Source: Saccharopolyspora thermophila (lineage in GTDB: Bacteria; Actinomycetota; Actinomycetes; Mycobacteriales; Pseudonocardiaceae). From it: DNA of 64,000 nucleotides. Every line of letters begins with the position of its first letter. Position 1 is the stretch's first letter. Of this stretch, positions 8,285 through 17,357 are shown piece after piece. Under the pieces are notes generated by a model. It was given only the letters and a program-made list of their open reading frames with translations, searched no databases and was not told the origin of the DNA. Where the stretch lies: contig NZ_BMMT01000010.1 in NCBI RefSeq assembly GCF_014646075.1, positions 124,001-188,000 on the forward strand, given 5' to 3'. Position numbers and translations under genes: made by a program.

Positions 8285-9873
8285 CCCACCAGCTCTCCCT
8301 GGACCCGGTCGACCTGGAGATCGCCCGCAACCGCCTGGAATCCATCGCCGAAGAGGTCGGCACGGCACTGATTCGCACGTCATATTCCCCCAATATCAAG
8401 GATCGACGTGACTGCTCCGCGGGTGTCTACCGCCCCAATGGCGAACTGATCGCCCAGGCCGAGCACATCCCGCTGCACCTGGGCCTGATGCCTGTTCTGA
8501 TCCGCAACACCCTGGCCGAGATCGGCGTCGACTCCCTGGCCCCGGGGGATGTCGTCATCACCAACAACCCCTACCAGGGCGGATCGCACCTCCCGGACAT
8601 CTGCCTGATCACCCCGGTCCACCTGGACGGTGAGGTTGTCGCGGTCGTCGCGAACATGGCTCACCACGTCGACGTCGGCGGGCTCGCCCCGGGGTCCATG
8701 GCCACCCACGCCACCGAGATCTTCCAGGAAGGCATTCGGATCCCACCGCTGCGCATGATCAGGCAAGGCGAGATCCAGCAGGACATCCTCGACCTGCTGC
8801 TGACCAACGTCCGCACCGCAGACAAGACCCGCGGTGATCTCATGGCCCAGGTCGCGGCCAACAGCCTCGGAGTCCGGCGCATCCAGGAACTCGTCGAGGA
8901 CTGGGGCGTGGCGCGATTCCGCACGGCGGGACAGGCATTGATCGACTATGCCGAGCGCCGCACCCGTGCGGCGCTCGGCGCGATGCCTGACGGCAGCGCA
9001 CGGTTCGTGGACTACCTGGAGCACACCGGCATCCGCGAGGACGATGTGCCCATCGTGGCCACCGTGCGCAAGCAGGGCGACGAGCTCGTCGTCGATCTGA
9101 CCGAGTGTGCGGACCAGGTCGAGGGTGCGGTGAACTGCTCCTACGCGGTCGCCGAGGCGTGTGCGGCCTACGCTGTCAAGGCACTGACCGATCCGACGCT
9201 GCCCTCCAACGAAGGGCTGATACGCCCGGTCACCGTGCTCACCCGCCCTGGCAGTGTGGTCGCGGCGCAGTATCCGGCGCCGGTGTCCCACGGCAACACG
9301 CAAACCGCCCAGCGCATCGTCGATGCGCTGTTCGGGGCGTTCGAGCAGATTGTTCCCGAGCGGGTCCCGGCCGCCGCCAGCGGCAGTATGAGCATCGTGA
9401 CGATCGGTGGCCACGATCCCGAAACGGGCCGCTACTTCTCGTATGTCGAAACCTATGGTGGCGGCCAGGGTGCGCTGCCGAACATGGACGGCGCGGACGC
9501 CGTGCACACGCACATGACGAACACCAGAAACACCCCGTGCGAAGTCATCGAGCGCGAATACCCGCTTCGGGTCAAGCGCTACGCCATCGCGCACGGTACC
9601 GGCGGCAACGGACGGTTCACCGGCGGCAGCGGACTCGTCCGGGAACTCCAACTGACCGTGGGGAGAGCATCAGCCGTGGTAGCCACCGCGCGAGTGACCC
9701 GATGCCCGTGGGGACTCCACGGCGGAGAACCGGGTTCTCCCGCACAGGTCCACGTCCTGCGCAACGGCACCTGGCAGCAGCTGGCTGTGATGGACCGCCT
9801 CGACCTGCATCGGGGTGAGTCGCTGCGCATCCAAACCGCAGGTGGCGGTGGCTACGGACAACCCGACGTCTGA
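8281..9873 (+). CDS. hyuB: Hydantoinase B/oxoprolinase family protein
   Basis: A 530-residue partner of HyuA; the two subunits together form the ATP-dependent cyclic-amide hydrolase. Family features include DLEIARNRLESIAEEVG at the N-terminus, SPNIKDRRDCSAGVY, NNPYQGGSHLPDI with putative metal-binding residues, MAHHVDVGG, and a glycine-rich C-terminal IQTAGGGGYG. It starts within the hyuA stop (ATGA), which implies translational coupling and equal stoichiometry. With the M20 amidohydrolase 6 kb away the island could take a hydantoin to a free amino acid; this is inference from family roles. Confidence 0.9.
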   Translation: MTHQLSLDPVDLEIARNRLESIAEEVGTALIRTSYSPNIKDRRDCSAGVYRPNGELIAQAEHIPLHLGLMPVLIRNTLAEIGVDSLAPGDVVITNNPYQGGSHLPDICLITPVHLDGEVVAVVANMAHHVDVGGLAPGSMATHATEIFQEGIRIPPLRMIRQGEIQQDILDLLLTNVRTADKTRGDLMAQVAANSLGVRRIQELVEDWGVARFRTAGQALIDYAERRTRAALGAMPDGSARFVDYLEHTGIREDDVPIVATVRKQGDELVVDLTECADQVEGAVNCSYAVAEACAAYAVKALTDPTLPSNEGLIRPVTVLTRPGSVVAAQYPAPVSHGNTQTAQRIVDALFGAFEQIVPERVPAAASGSMSIVTIGGHDPETGRYFSYVETYGGGQGALPNMDGADAVHTHMTNTRNTPCEVIEREYPLRVKRYAIAHGTGGNGRFTGGSGLVRELQLTVGRASAVVATARVTRCPWGLHGGEPGSPAQVHVLRNGTWQQLAVMDRLDLHRGESLRIQTAGGGGYGQPDV

Positions 9874-9877
9874 TGCC

Positions 9878-9911
9878 GCGCCCTCGGCTCCGTGCGCGGA
9901 GCCGAGGGCGC
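9878..9911 (+). terminator. Hairpin terminator after hyuB
   Basis: A 15-bp perfect stem (9878-9892 with 9897-9911) with a TGCG tetraloop begins 4 bp after the hyuB stop. Confidence 0.85.
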
Positions 9912-9951
9912 GCCCCTTCGCCCTGTTCCGCGTCGGTGTGACAGCGGGTGG

Positions 9952-10641
9952 TCACCGCCCTGTGGCGGTGACGGCGCCACGGGCGAGCTCGTCCTGCCGT
10001 GCGGCTGCGCTCCAGTTCTCGAACGGGAAGATCGTGGCGTTCTCCAGCACCCCGTGCGCTTGGCGAGGATGCCCAGGAAGCCGACGACAAGTGCTCGCGC
10101 TGAGGTGTCGAGGGTTCGCCACCGCTGGAACAGCCAACCGCGGGAACGCTTGGGCACTGGTTGAAGGGATCCAATTGCCTGGACGACCGGTACAGCAGTG
10201 TGCTCCAGCGCGACGGGAGGCTGCTGGCGGTGTCACCGGACGGCCGGAGGCGGCGAGCAGGGTGGGCACGATCGCATCAGGCATCGCCAGCACCGTGCAG
10301 TTGGGCACTCGATGGGCTACTTCCCCAGCGGTGGTGCGATCGAAGATCGTCACGACGAGCCGGACACCGGGCCGGAGGTGCTCAGCGAGCAGGGCGTACC
10401 TCAGTGCAACGATGTCGTCCCGGGAAACGATCGCGACCGCCTCGACATCGGGTTCGGCCAGCTCGCTTTGGGCCAACGCCTCGCTCAGCGCAGCATCGTC
10501 AGGCAGGGTGAGACGGCGGGGCAGGTTGCCCCAGTCGCTGAGGAAGGCAGCGACGGGCTCGCCGAGCTGCTCGTCGTCCTCGATGATCAGAATTCGCTGG
10601 CCACGGGGCGGTTCGGGGATGTCCGACGGGTTGGCGGTCAC
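9952..10641 (-). pseudogene. Frameshifted remnant of an ion-channel-type NAD-binding (RCK-like) protein
   Basis: The first 130 residues or so look like an RCK/TrkA-N-like domain of the large actinobacterial ion-channel NAD-binding proteins: a Rossmann-like start (RILIIEDDEQ), VVTIFDRTTAGEVAHRVPNC and AMPDAIVPTLLAA. Beyond about 10165 the frame becomes incoherent. A different minus frame then shows WRTLDTSARALVVGFLG, the following membrane segment in such proteins. So the gene is frameshifted and then truncated at about 9.95-10.0 kb; intact relatives are about 600 residues. It stands alone between the hyu terminator and the proline regulator. Confidence 0.6.
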
Positions 10642-10751
10642 GGGCGTGTCCTGTCCTGTTGACGGTTGGGCAGTTCGCGCGGAGCAGGGCCACCGACGGT
10701 CGGTCGGTCTGTTCGGGAGGTGCCGGCCCGGATCGCGGGCCGGCGCGCGGT

Positions 10752-11468
10752 TCAGCGGGTCAGCAGTGCTCGGACGCTGTTGGAGAAGTCTCGCAGGTGC
10801 GCTCGAGCGCTCTCGCGGGCGGCATCGGCGTCGCCGCGGACAATCGCCTCGACCACCTCCGCCTGGTCGCAGCCGGCCGCCGGTTGCTGGGCGACCCGCC
10901 GGAGTCCGTAGTGCCAGATCCGCATGGCGAGGTTGGCGTACTGGTTCAGGCTGGTTTCGAGAAACGGGTTGTGCGCCGCTGCGTAGATCGCCCGGTGGAT
11001 CGCGGCGTCAACCTCGATGTAGGAGGTCGAGCCGTGGCCCGCGGACGGGTGGGAGTCGACCAGGTCGGCCAGCCGTGACAGCTCTTCCCGCTCCGCGGCC
11101 GTCGCCCGCACCGCGGCCAGCGCTGCGGCCAGCCCCTCGAGGTCCTCGCGGATCTCGGTCAACCACAGCTCGTCACTGACCGAGATCTCAGCGGCGAACG
11201 TACCCCGGCGCGGGTAGGTCACCACGAGCCGCTCGAGTGTCAGCCGTTTGATCGCGTCGCGCACCGGGGTCAGGCCGACCCCCAACGACGCGCTCAGCCT
11301 CTTCTCATCCAACGGCTCGCCCGGCTCGATGCGCAGTGCGATGAGGTCGTCGCGCAACTGCTCGTAGGCACGGTCGACCTTCCGCACTGGGCGGTCGACA
11401 GCCTCGGACCGGGTTGGACTCATCTGGACTGCAGTGGCGGTGTTGCTCGCTTCGAGGTGTTGACCCAC
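10752..11468 (-). CDS. GntR/FCD regulator divergent from pruA (likely proline-catabolism regulator)
   Basis: A 238-residue protein. An N-terminal tail of about 30 residues is followed by the winged helix (AYEQLRDDLIALRIEPG, SLGVGLTPVRDAIKRLTLERL), then an FCD domain from about residue 100 (EVDAAIHRAIYAAAHNPFLE carries the His/Asp ligand positions). It is divergent from pruA with an 87-bp shared region holding a palindrome, so control of proline breakdown is the likely role. An ATG at 11423 (MSPTRSEAVD) is an alternative start that would remove the unconserved tail. Confidence 0.88.
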   Translation of the reverse strand: MGQHLEASNTATAVQMSPTRSEAVDRPVRKVDRAYEQLRDDLIALRIEPGEPLDEKRLSASLGVGLTPVRDAIKRLTLERLVVTYPRRGTFAAEISVSDELWLTEIREDLEGLAAALAAVRATAAEREELSRLADLVDSHPSAGHGSTSYIEVDAAIHRAIYAAAHNPFLETSLNQYANLAMRIWHYGLRRVAQQPAAGCDQAEVVEAIVRGDADAARESARAHLRDFSNSVRALLTR

Positions 11469-11493
11469 GCGACGCAGTATACCTACCCTTAGG

Positions 11494-11507
11494 TCTGAAA
11501 TTTTAGA
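11494..11507. promoter_or_regulatory. Palindromic operator between the GntR gene and pruA
   Basis: TCTGAAATTTTAGA matches its own reverse complement at 12 of 14 positions in an AT-rich patch 26 bp from the regulator start and 49 bp from pruA. It probably binds the divergent GntR/FCD protein. Confidence 0.5.
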
Positions 11508-11555
11508 ACAACTTCAGTCGGATGTCTTTCCGTCGAGAGCCTCCAGGAGGCGCAT

Positions 11556-13196
11556 ATGACTTCGACCGGTGTCAGCGTGGCGGGCAACCCCGGTGTCCCA
11601 GAGCCGGTCAACGAGCAGCCACGGGACTACGCACCCGGGTCGCCCGAGGCCGTCCGGCTGCTCGAGGAGGTCAACCGGGTCCGCAGCCGGGTTCGCGACC
11701 TGCCGAACGTGATCGCCGGTGAGCGTTTCGAGCTGGGCGAGACCGCTGACGTCGTAGCGCCGCACGACCGCACTCTGCACCTCGGCCGGTTCCCGGTCGC
11801 CCGTGCCGAACAGGTCAACGCGGCGATCGACGCCGCCTTGGCAGCCCGGCACGACTGGTCGCGCATGGCGTGGTGGGACCGCGCCGCAGTCTTCCTGCGG
11901 GCAGCTGAGCTGGCCAACGGCAAATACCGCGACGAGCTGCTGGCCACGACGATGCTCGGCCAGTCCAAAACGTTCCACCAGGCCGAAATCGACATCAACG
12001 AGCTGGTGGACTTCTTCCGCTACAACGTCAAGCTGGCCTCGCAGATCTACCAGACCCAGCCGTTCTCGGTGACCGGGGTGCACAACACCATGGACCACCG
12101 CCCGCTGGAGGGCTTCGTGCTCGCCCTCACCCCGTTCAACTTCACCGCCATCGCCGGCAACCTGCCCGCCACCCCGGCGCTGATGGGCAACGTCGTGGTC
12201 TGGAAACCCTCGGAGAAGTCCGCGCTGAGCAGCGAAGTCGTCATGCGCGTGTTCGAGGAGGCCGGCCTCCCGCCCGGCGTGATCAACCTCGTGCACGGCG
12301 ACGGCGGCCTGGTCACCGCCACCGCCCAAGCCAGCGAGCACCTCGCCGGGATCAGCTTCACCGGTTCCACGACCGTGTTCCGCAACATCTGGCAGAGCAC
12401 GGCGCAGAACATCCACCACTACCGCGCCTACCCGCGACTGGTCGGTGAGACCGGCGGCAAGAACGCCGTCGTGGCGCACCCCAGCGCCGACCCGCAGGCG
12501 CTGCTGGTCGCCCTGGTCCGCGGCGCGTTCGAGTACCAGGGCCAGAAGTGCACCGCGGCCTCCCGCACCTACATCCCCCGCAGCCTGTGGAAGGAACTGG
12601 AGGCACCGCTGCTGGAGACCAGCGCGGGCCTGCAGGTCGGCGACGTCGTCGACCACAGGACGTTCGTCGGAGCGGTGATCGACCGCAACGCGGTGGACCG
12701 CCTGCAGGGCGTGATCGACCGAGCCAAGGCCGACCCCGCCCACCAGATCCTTGTCGGCGGGACCACCTCCACCGAGCGCGGCTGGTTCGTCGACCCGACG
12801 ATCGTCCGGACCGACGACCCGACGGCGTTCACCATGTCCGAGGAGTTCTTCGGGCCGCTGCTGGCCGTTTACGTCTACGACGACGCCGACTGGGAGCGCA
12901 CCCTCGACCTGGTCGACGGCACCAGCCAGTACGCACTGAGCTGCTCGGTGTTCGCCAACGACCGCAGCGCGATCATCACCGCGCTGGACCGGCTGCGCGA
13001 CACCGCCGGAATGACCTACATCAACGACAAGCCCACCGGTGCCACCATGGGCCAGCAGTCCTTCGGTGGCGGCCGCGGGTCGGGCACCAACGACAAGACC
13101 GGCTCGGTGCTCGCCCTGCAGCGCTGGGTCAGCGGCCGGTTCATCAAGGAGAACATGGCTCCCGACCTGGACTGGACCTACCCGTACATGGGGTGA
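11556..13196 (+). CDS. pruA: 1-pyrroline-5-carboxylate dehydrogenase
   Basis: A 546-residue aldehyde dehydrogenase of the P5CDH class, oxidising pyrroline-5-carboxylate/glutamate semialdehyde to glutamate with NAD+. Catalytic features are GETGGKN (general-base Glu, about residue 298) and GQKCTAASR (nucleophilic Cys, about residue 331). The N-terminal YAPGSPE, DHRPLEGFVLALTPFNFTAI and the closing GENMAPDLDW-like tail are class-specific. CAGGAGG precedes the ATG by 5 bases. A terminator lies behind it, and proline dehydrogenase follows as a separate unit, so the two steps of proline oxidation are not fused as in PutA. Confidence 0.95.
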   Translation: MTSTGVSVAGNPGVPEPVNEQPRDYAPGSPEAVRLLEEVNRVRSRVRDLPNVIAGERFELGETADVVAPHDRTLHLGRFPVARAEQVNAAIDAALAARHDWSRMAWWDRAAVFLRAAELANGKYRDELLATTMLGQSKTFHQAEIDINELVDFFRYNVKLASQIYQTQPFSVTGVHNTMDHRPLEGFVLALTPFNFTAIAGNLPATPALMGNVVVWKPSEKSALSSEVVMRVFEEAGLPPGVINLVHGDGGLVTATAQASEHLAGISFTGSTTVFRNIWQSTAQNIHHYRAYPRLVGETGGKNAVVAHPSADPQALLVALVRGAFEYQGQKCTAASRTYIPRSLWKELEAPLLETSAGLQVGDVVDHRTFVGAVIDRNAVDRLQGVIDRAKADPAHQILVGGTTSTERGWFVDPTIVRTDDPTAFTMSEEFFGPLLAVYVYDDADWERTLDLVDGTSQYALSCSVFANDRSAIITALDRLRDTAGMTYINDKPTGATMGQQSFGGGRGSGTNDKTGSVLALQRWVSGRFIKENMAPDLDWTYPYMG

Positions 13197-13240
13197 TCAC
13201 CGGCGGCCAGCCTCGCTGGCGTCACCACAGGAATGAGCCT

Positions 13241-13286
13241 CCGCGCGGTCGGCGGAGCGTCAACGCCGACCCCGCCGACCGCGCGG
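13241..13286 (+). terminator. Hairpin terminator after pruA
   Basis: A 15-bp perfect stem (13241-13255 with 13272-13286) with a 16-base loop, 44 bp after the pruA stop. Confidence 0.85.
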
Positions 13287-13426
13287 AATCCACGTCACCC
13301 GGCTCACTGCCGAAACGTTCCCACAGACCCTGGATAACGTCGAGCATGACAACATTTCCCCCAGCGGCGTAGAGCTCGGTCAGGAGCGCCTCGTTTAAGA
13401 AATATCGACTTCATCCGAAACATTGT

Positions 13427-13448
13427 GTAATATGCGTTCGCATTTTAC
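13427..13448 (+). promoter_or_regulatory. Palindromic operator upstream of proline dehydrogenase
   Basis: The 22-bp element consists of GTAA-T-ATGCG, a TT centre, then CGCAT-T-TTAC; 18 of 22 positions are symmetric. It lies in an AT-rich stretch 114 bp before the proline dehydrogenase start. The remainder of the 365-bp gap after pruA holds the terminator and no gene. Confidence 0.55.
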
Positions 13449-13561
13449 GGTGTGAACTCAACGGATGGACGCAACGACGCCGATATCACGCTGAACAGCG
13501 TCGGTCCTCCCCTTCGTCTCACACGCGCCACACACCGCGCTCGCGACACACGAGGAAGAAC

Positions 13562-14473
13562 ATGATCAGAAAACTGCTGCTCCTGGCCGCGGAGAACAAG
13601 GCGCTCGAGGAACGGGTAAGCCGCAATCCGCTCACGAAGGGGCTCGTCTCCCGCTACGTCGCCGGGACCACGTTGGACGAGGCCATCACCGTGGCCCGGA
13701 AACTCAACGCCAAGGGCATCGATGTCAGCCTCGACCTGCTCGGCGAGACCGTGAGTGAGTTGGAGGAGTCCGCCGCAGCGACCGACGCCTACGTGGACAC
13801 CATTCACGCCATCGCGGAGAAAGCACCCGGAGCGACCGTTTCGGTCAAACTCTCACAGCTCGGCGTGGCTCTCGACCAGAGCGTGTGCGCTGGCCACCTG
13901 AAACGAATGCTCGCAGTCGCCGACCAGTGCGGTGTCACGGTCGAAGTGGACATGGAGCACAGCTCGGTCGGGCCGCAGACGCTGGCGACCTACCGGACAT
14001 TCCTCCCGTCGTTCCCGCACACCCGGATCGCCCAGCAGGCGGCCCTGCGCCGCTGTCAGGAGAACCTGATTTCCTTCACCGAGGTCAAACCCCGCATCCG
14101 ACTGGTGAAGGGCGCCTACCGGGAGAACCTCGACACAGCCATCTGCAACGCCGACGAGGTGACCGCCCAGTACCTGCACCTCACCGACTGGGTTCTGCGT
14201 CATCTGCCCGATCCCGCGTTCGGCACCCACGACAGCACCTGCATCGACCACGTCAAAGCGGTGGCAAACCAGCTGGGGCTCGACCGCCGCGACTTCGAAT
14301 TCCAGATGCTTTACGGAGTGCGCCGCAACCTCCAGGAACAACTGGCCGCCGAGGGCTACCGGGTTCGCGTCTACGTCCCGTTCGGCAGCCAGTGGTATCC
14401 CTACCTGATGCGGCGGATGGCCGAGCGCCCAGCAAACCTCCTGTTCTTCCTCCGCTCGTTGATCGGCGGCTGA
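13562..14473 (+). CDS. Proline dehydrogenase (monofunctional)
   Basis: A 303-residue FAD enzyme with a beta8/alpha8 barrel, oxidising proline to pyrroline-5-carboxylate and passing electrons to the quinone pool. Family signatures are VSLDLLGETV, VSVKLSQLG, VEVDMEHSS, RIRLVKGAYRE and FEFQMLYGVR. The C-terminal helix WYPYLMRRMAERPAN holds the paired Arg residues that bind the proline carboxylate. Its length matches free-standing bacterial ProDH. It has its own promoter region and is followed by a tiny ORF. It works with pruA immediately upstream. Confidence 0.95.
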   Translation: MIRKLLLLAAENKALEERVSRNPLTKGLVSRYVAGTTLDEAITVARKLNAKGIDVSLDLLGETVSELEESAAATDAYVDTIHAIAEKAPGATVSVKLSQLGVALDQSVCAGHLKRMLAVADQCGVTVEVDMEHSSVGPQTLATYRTFLPSFPHTRIAQQAALRRCQENLISFTEVKPRIRLVKGAYRENLDTAICNADEVTAQYLHLTDWVLRHLPDPAFGTHDSTCIDHVKAVANQLGLDRRDFEFQMLYGVRRNLQEQLAAEGYRVRVYVPFGSQWYPYLMRRMAERPANLLFFLRSLIGG

Positions 14474-14686
14474 CACCCACCGCCGCACGTCCTGCCTGCC
14501 TGGCAACGACGACCGTGACCGGATCCCACAGCGCCGTGCCGCCACCAGCGCACACCATGTCTGCCGACGGCGTGGTCCGTGTCCGACCCGACCTGAGCCC
14601 GCACCCGATTTCCGGAACGGCTCCATCCCACCAAACGCCGGCCCTTTCGGAAAACGACGAGAATCATGGAGAGGAGGACCACCACC

Positions 14687-14770
14687 GTGAACCAGCACGA
14701 CATCGCGAGCCGCAGCAAGGACGAAGGCGAGCACGACGACGAGTCGCACATCGTTCGCGGGCTTGACTAA
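14687..14770 (+). CDS. Very small acidic ORF downstream of proline dehydrogenase
   Basis: A 27-residue ORF starting at GTG, with a good GGAGGA ribosome site 9 bases upstream. The product is highly charged (KDEGEHDDE core) with an aliphatic end (HIVRGLD). It lies 213 bp after proline dehydrogenase and before the terminator at 14832, so it may be the last gene of that transcript. I do not recognise it; it could be a small regulator or a chance ORF. Confidence 0.35.
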   Translation: MNQHDIASRSKDEGEHDDESHIVRGLD

Positions 14771-14831
14771 TCCAGCAAGAGCGTTTGTGTCCTGGATGAG
14801 TGAAGAACAAACATCGCCCCCTCGTCGGGCT

Positions 14832-14865
14832 CCGGGCGACGACGGCCAGATCTCTCGTCGCCCGG
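14832..14865 (+). terminator. Hairpin terminator closing the proline dehydrogenase unit
   Basis: An 11-bp perfect stem (14832-14842 with 14855-14865) and a 12-base loop. From here to 15009 I see nothing coding. Confidence 0.7.
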
Positions 14866-15009
14866 CGCAGCACCTCGGCGGGGTGGGCACTGCTTACCGG
14901 CTACGCGAAACATGGTCGTCCGTAGGGCTGGAGGACTTCCTTACCATCACTCCAGGGTCTGCGGACACCGTAATTTCTGGAATACGCACGCTGTGTCAGC
15001 GAGCGCTGT

Positions 15010-15840
15010 TCAGGGGATATTCCTTGGGCGGTCGTCCCCGTGCTGTTCCGCAGCACAGTTCATGCGTGGATCGCCGGGTTCAGGGGCGGCTCGACCGGCG
15101 ATGGTGCCCCAGAGGTCGGGATCGAAGTGATCATCGGGTAGTCGGGCGGCCATGTAGCGAACGCTGCGTTCGACCTTGACTCGCCAGCGTCGTGCTGCAT
15201 CGTCACCGTCACCGTTGCGGATCGCTTCGAAGATCCCAGCGTTCGCGCGCGCGATGAGATCGACTGCCGCACCGCCGTAGTCCAGGTGCAGAATCGCGAT
15301 GAACATCCGCAGCCTCATGGTGAGCCGCTGGAACATCAGGCCGGTCTGCGACATGTTCGCTGCTTGCGCGATCGCGTCTTGGAAACGCAGGTCGGCGTCT
15401 GCGATACGGGCATGTTCACCGCCGCGGGCGACAGCATGGACATCGTCCAGAGCGGCCTAAACGGGCCTGAGCTCGGATCGGCGCAGCATGGCGGCCCGGC
15501 GCATGAGCAATGTGCCGAGCATGGCCCGGGCAGCGTAGAGGTCGAGGATGGTGATGGTGTTGATCCGGGGAACGACTGCGCCACGGTTGCGACGGCGCTC
15601 CAGCATTCCTTCCTCGGTGAGTACTCGAAGCGCCTCCCGGACGGGACCGCGGGAGACTCCGAGCCGCTCCGCCAGGAGTGCCTCCGTGACGCGTTGACCG
15701 TGGTGGAACTGGCCGGCGGCGAGGGCTTCCCGCACGAGTTGGACGACGCGGTCAGTGATGCGTGGCGTACCGGGATTCCTGTCCGTGGTTTCGGCAGCGA
15801 AGTCATGGCCCGCGGAGCCGAGCTGTCCTGCGCGTGAGTC
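15010..15840 (-). pseudogene. GntR/FCD regulator interrupted by an in-frame amber codon
   Basis: The minus strand encodes a recognisable GntR winged helix (RITDRVVQLVREALAAGQF, ERLGVSRGPVREALRVL) followed by the start of an FCD domain ending at ELRPV. A single TAG (15457-15459) interrupts it. The same frame then continues with a good FCD sequence (ALDDVHAVARGGEHA, DLRFQDAIAQAANMS, later FIAILHLDY) to the stop at 15010. So one nonsense change, possibly CAG to TAG, separates two otherwise coherent halves. No clear start codon exists: upstream the frame runs straight into an IS630-like ORF. The gene has probably lost both its start and its continuity. Confidence 0.8.
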
Positions 15841-15879
15841 CTTGTCACGTTCCCGGTTCCTGGCAAGGCCGTGACAGCC

Positions 15880-16830
15880 GGAGCTGGTTCGCCCGACCCA
15901 CGAGAACGGGCTCGCGTGCGGTGTCCAGCCGTCGCACCAGGACCGGATGTCATCGCGGAGAGCCGACAACGAGGACGTGAAACCGGGCATGCCCTCGTTG
16001 TCGCACAGCGGATTGCCCGCCAGAAGAAGCTCGACCTCATCGATCCATGACGAGATGGCGGGTACGTAATCCTGCTGGAACCGGGGATACCGCCGCACCC
16101 AGGCGTCAATTGCCTCGGGTACCGCGGTACCCGGCCGACTGTCGACGAGCAGACGAACTCCCAGGCTCTCGGCCACGTTGCTGTTGAGTGTCTCCAGGAA
16201 CGTGCACAGTGCCGCGTGTGTTCGGGACACCTCGTGTGCGGCGCTCTTGCTGCGGAGTAACGCAAACGCGTTCGCGGCAGCGAGAATGTTCCTGGCTTCG
16301 GTGGAACGCCGGTCCGCCGGCCAGGTTGGTGTGGCTGGTGTGCTCTCCCGTTCCGACCGGGTCATCCCGTGACTGTCGACGGCAACGGCGAGGATCCGTA
16401 GTGGCGGAGCGAGGAACAGTCCAACGATGTCGCGGATCTCGGCTTGGACCAACGTTGTCCGGCGACCTGGTAACGGCGAACTATCCGGCCACGACTGGAG
16501 ACGATGAGCACGCCAGATGCGGCTCACGGTCGTTTGACTGAGTCCGACCTCGGTCGCCATGGAGCGGGTTGACCAAGCTCGTCCGTTGGAGGGTCGATCA
16601 AGCAAGCGAACGAGGATCTGGGCGACGGTGTCGTCGCAGATCGCCGACGGCCGTCCGGGCCTCGGCCGCTCATACAGTCCATCCAGGCCATCGGACAGGA
16701 ACCGGGAAGGCCATTTGCTGACCGTGTATCGGGAAACCCCGAGTCGTTCGGCCACAGCGGTGTTGGTGGGTTCCTGTTCACAGGCGAGCACGATCCGCCG
16801 AGGTGCACGATCCCCGCGACTACGACGAGG
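15880..16830 (-). mobile_element. Divergent IS630-like transposase ORF (remnant)
   Basis: The reading frame is open and encodes an IS630-type layout. There is an N-terminal HTH (AERLGVSRYTVSKWPSRFL, then ERPRPGRPS and TVSRIWRAHRL), then a degenerate DDE catalytic core: AVDSHGM in place of the usual VDEKSQ, GVRLLVDSRPGTAVP in place of CDNYGTHK, and SSWIDEVELLLAG in place of SWLNQVERWFA. The three acidic positions may survive, but surrounding residues are heavily altered. The normal ORF end is missing; the frame continues into the GntR pseudogene downstream. I could not identify terminal inverted repeats. Probably an old insertion that no longer moves. Confidence 0.65.
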
Positions 16831-16887
16831 CAGGAAATTCGAATCCGCCTCGACTCTCGCTCCTGCCGGCGTCACTGGCTGCCGGCA

Positions 16888-17215
16888 CGCCGCTCGATCA
16901 GCAATCCCAGCGAGATCGCCTACCACGTCTGCCAAGGCCCTCGCCAAGCCACCTTGGTGGACCTGGCCTGGATCACCGGAAGCAGATCGAAATGCTGATA
17001 ACAAGCGAAAACGAAGCCGAGCTTGATCACCACCAGGCTCGGAGCTGGCGGGCGTGGTATGCCCACATCACCCTGTCCATGCTCGCCCCGGCCTGGCTCG
17101 CAAGCAACCAAAGCTCCTGCGATAGAAGGGGAATCAGCGTCGGCGACGACGACATGATCGCGGGCACCCTACCCGAGATCCGCCGGCTGGTGGATTCGAG
17201 CATCGTCGGGCACAT
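16888..17215 (+). mobile_element. IS701-family transposase C-terminal fragment, frameshifted
   Basis: On the plus strand one frame reads SNPSEIAYHVCQGPRQATL, then DLAWITGS. After two stop codons near 16995 a second frame continues ENEAELDHHQARSWRAWYAH, then ITLSMLAPAWLA, and later LPEIRRLV. This matches the C-terminal third of actinomycete IS701 transposases. The N-terminal two thirds are absent and a frameshift splits what remains, so it is inert. Confidence 0.75.
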
Positions 17216-17292
17216 CAGCACCAAGGTCCATCGGGCCGGTGAGGCCCCGGTCGGGTGCTGTCGGTCGTGCGCACCGCGGGCAACGTGCGCCA

Positions 17293-17342
17293 GAGGCCGG
17301 TGGGCGAGGGAGCGACGCTGATCGCCCCCGCCCACCGGCCTC
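17293..17342 (-). terminator. Hairpin terminator after the aldehyde dehydrogenase gene
   Basis: A 14-bp perfect stem (17293-17306 with 17329-17342) and a 22-base loop, 15 bp beyond the stop of the minus-strand aldehyde dehydrogenase. Confidence 0.8.
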
Positions 17343-17357
17343 GGACTCCCGGCAGAC

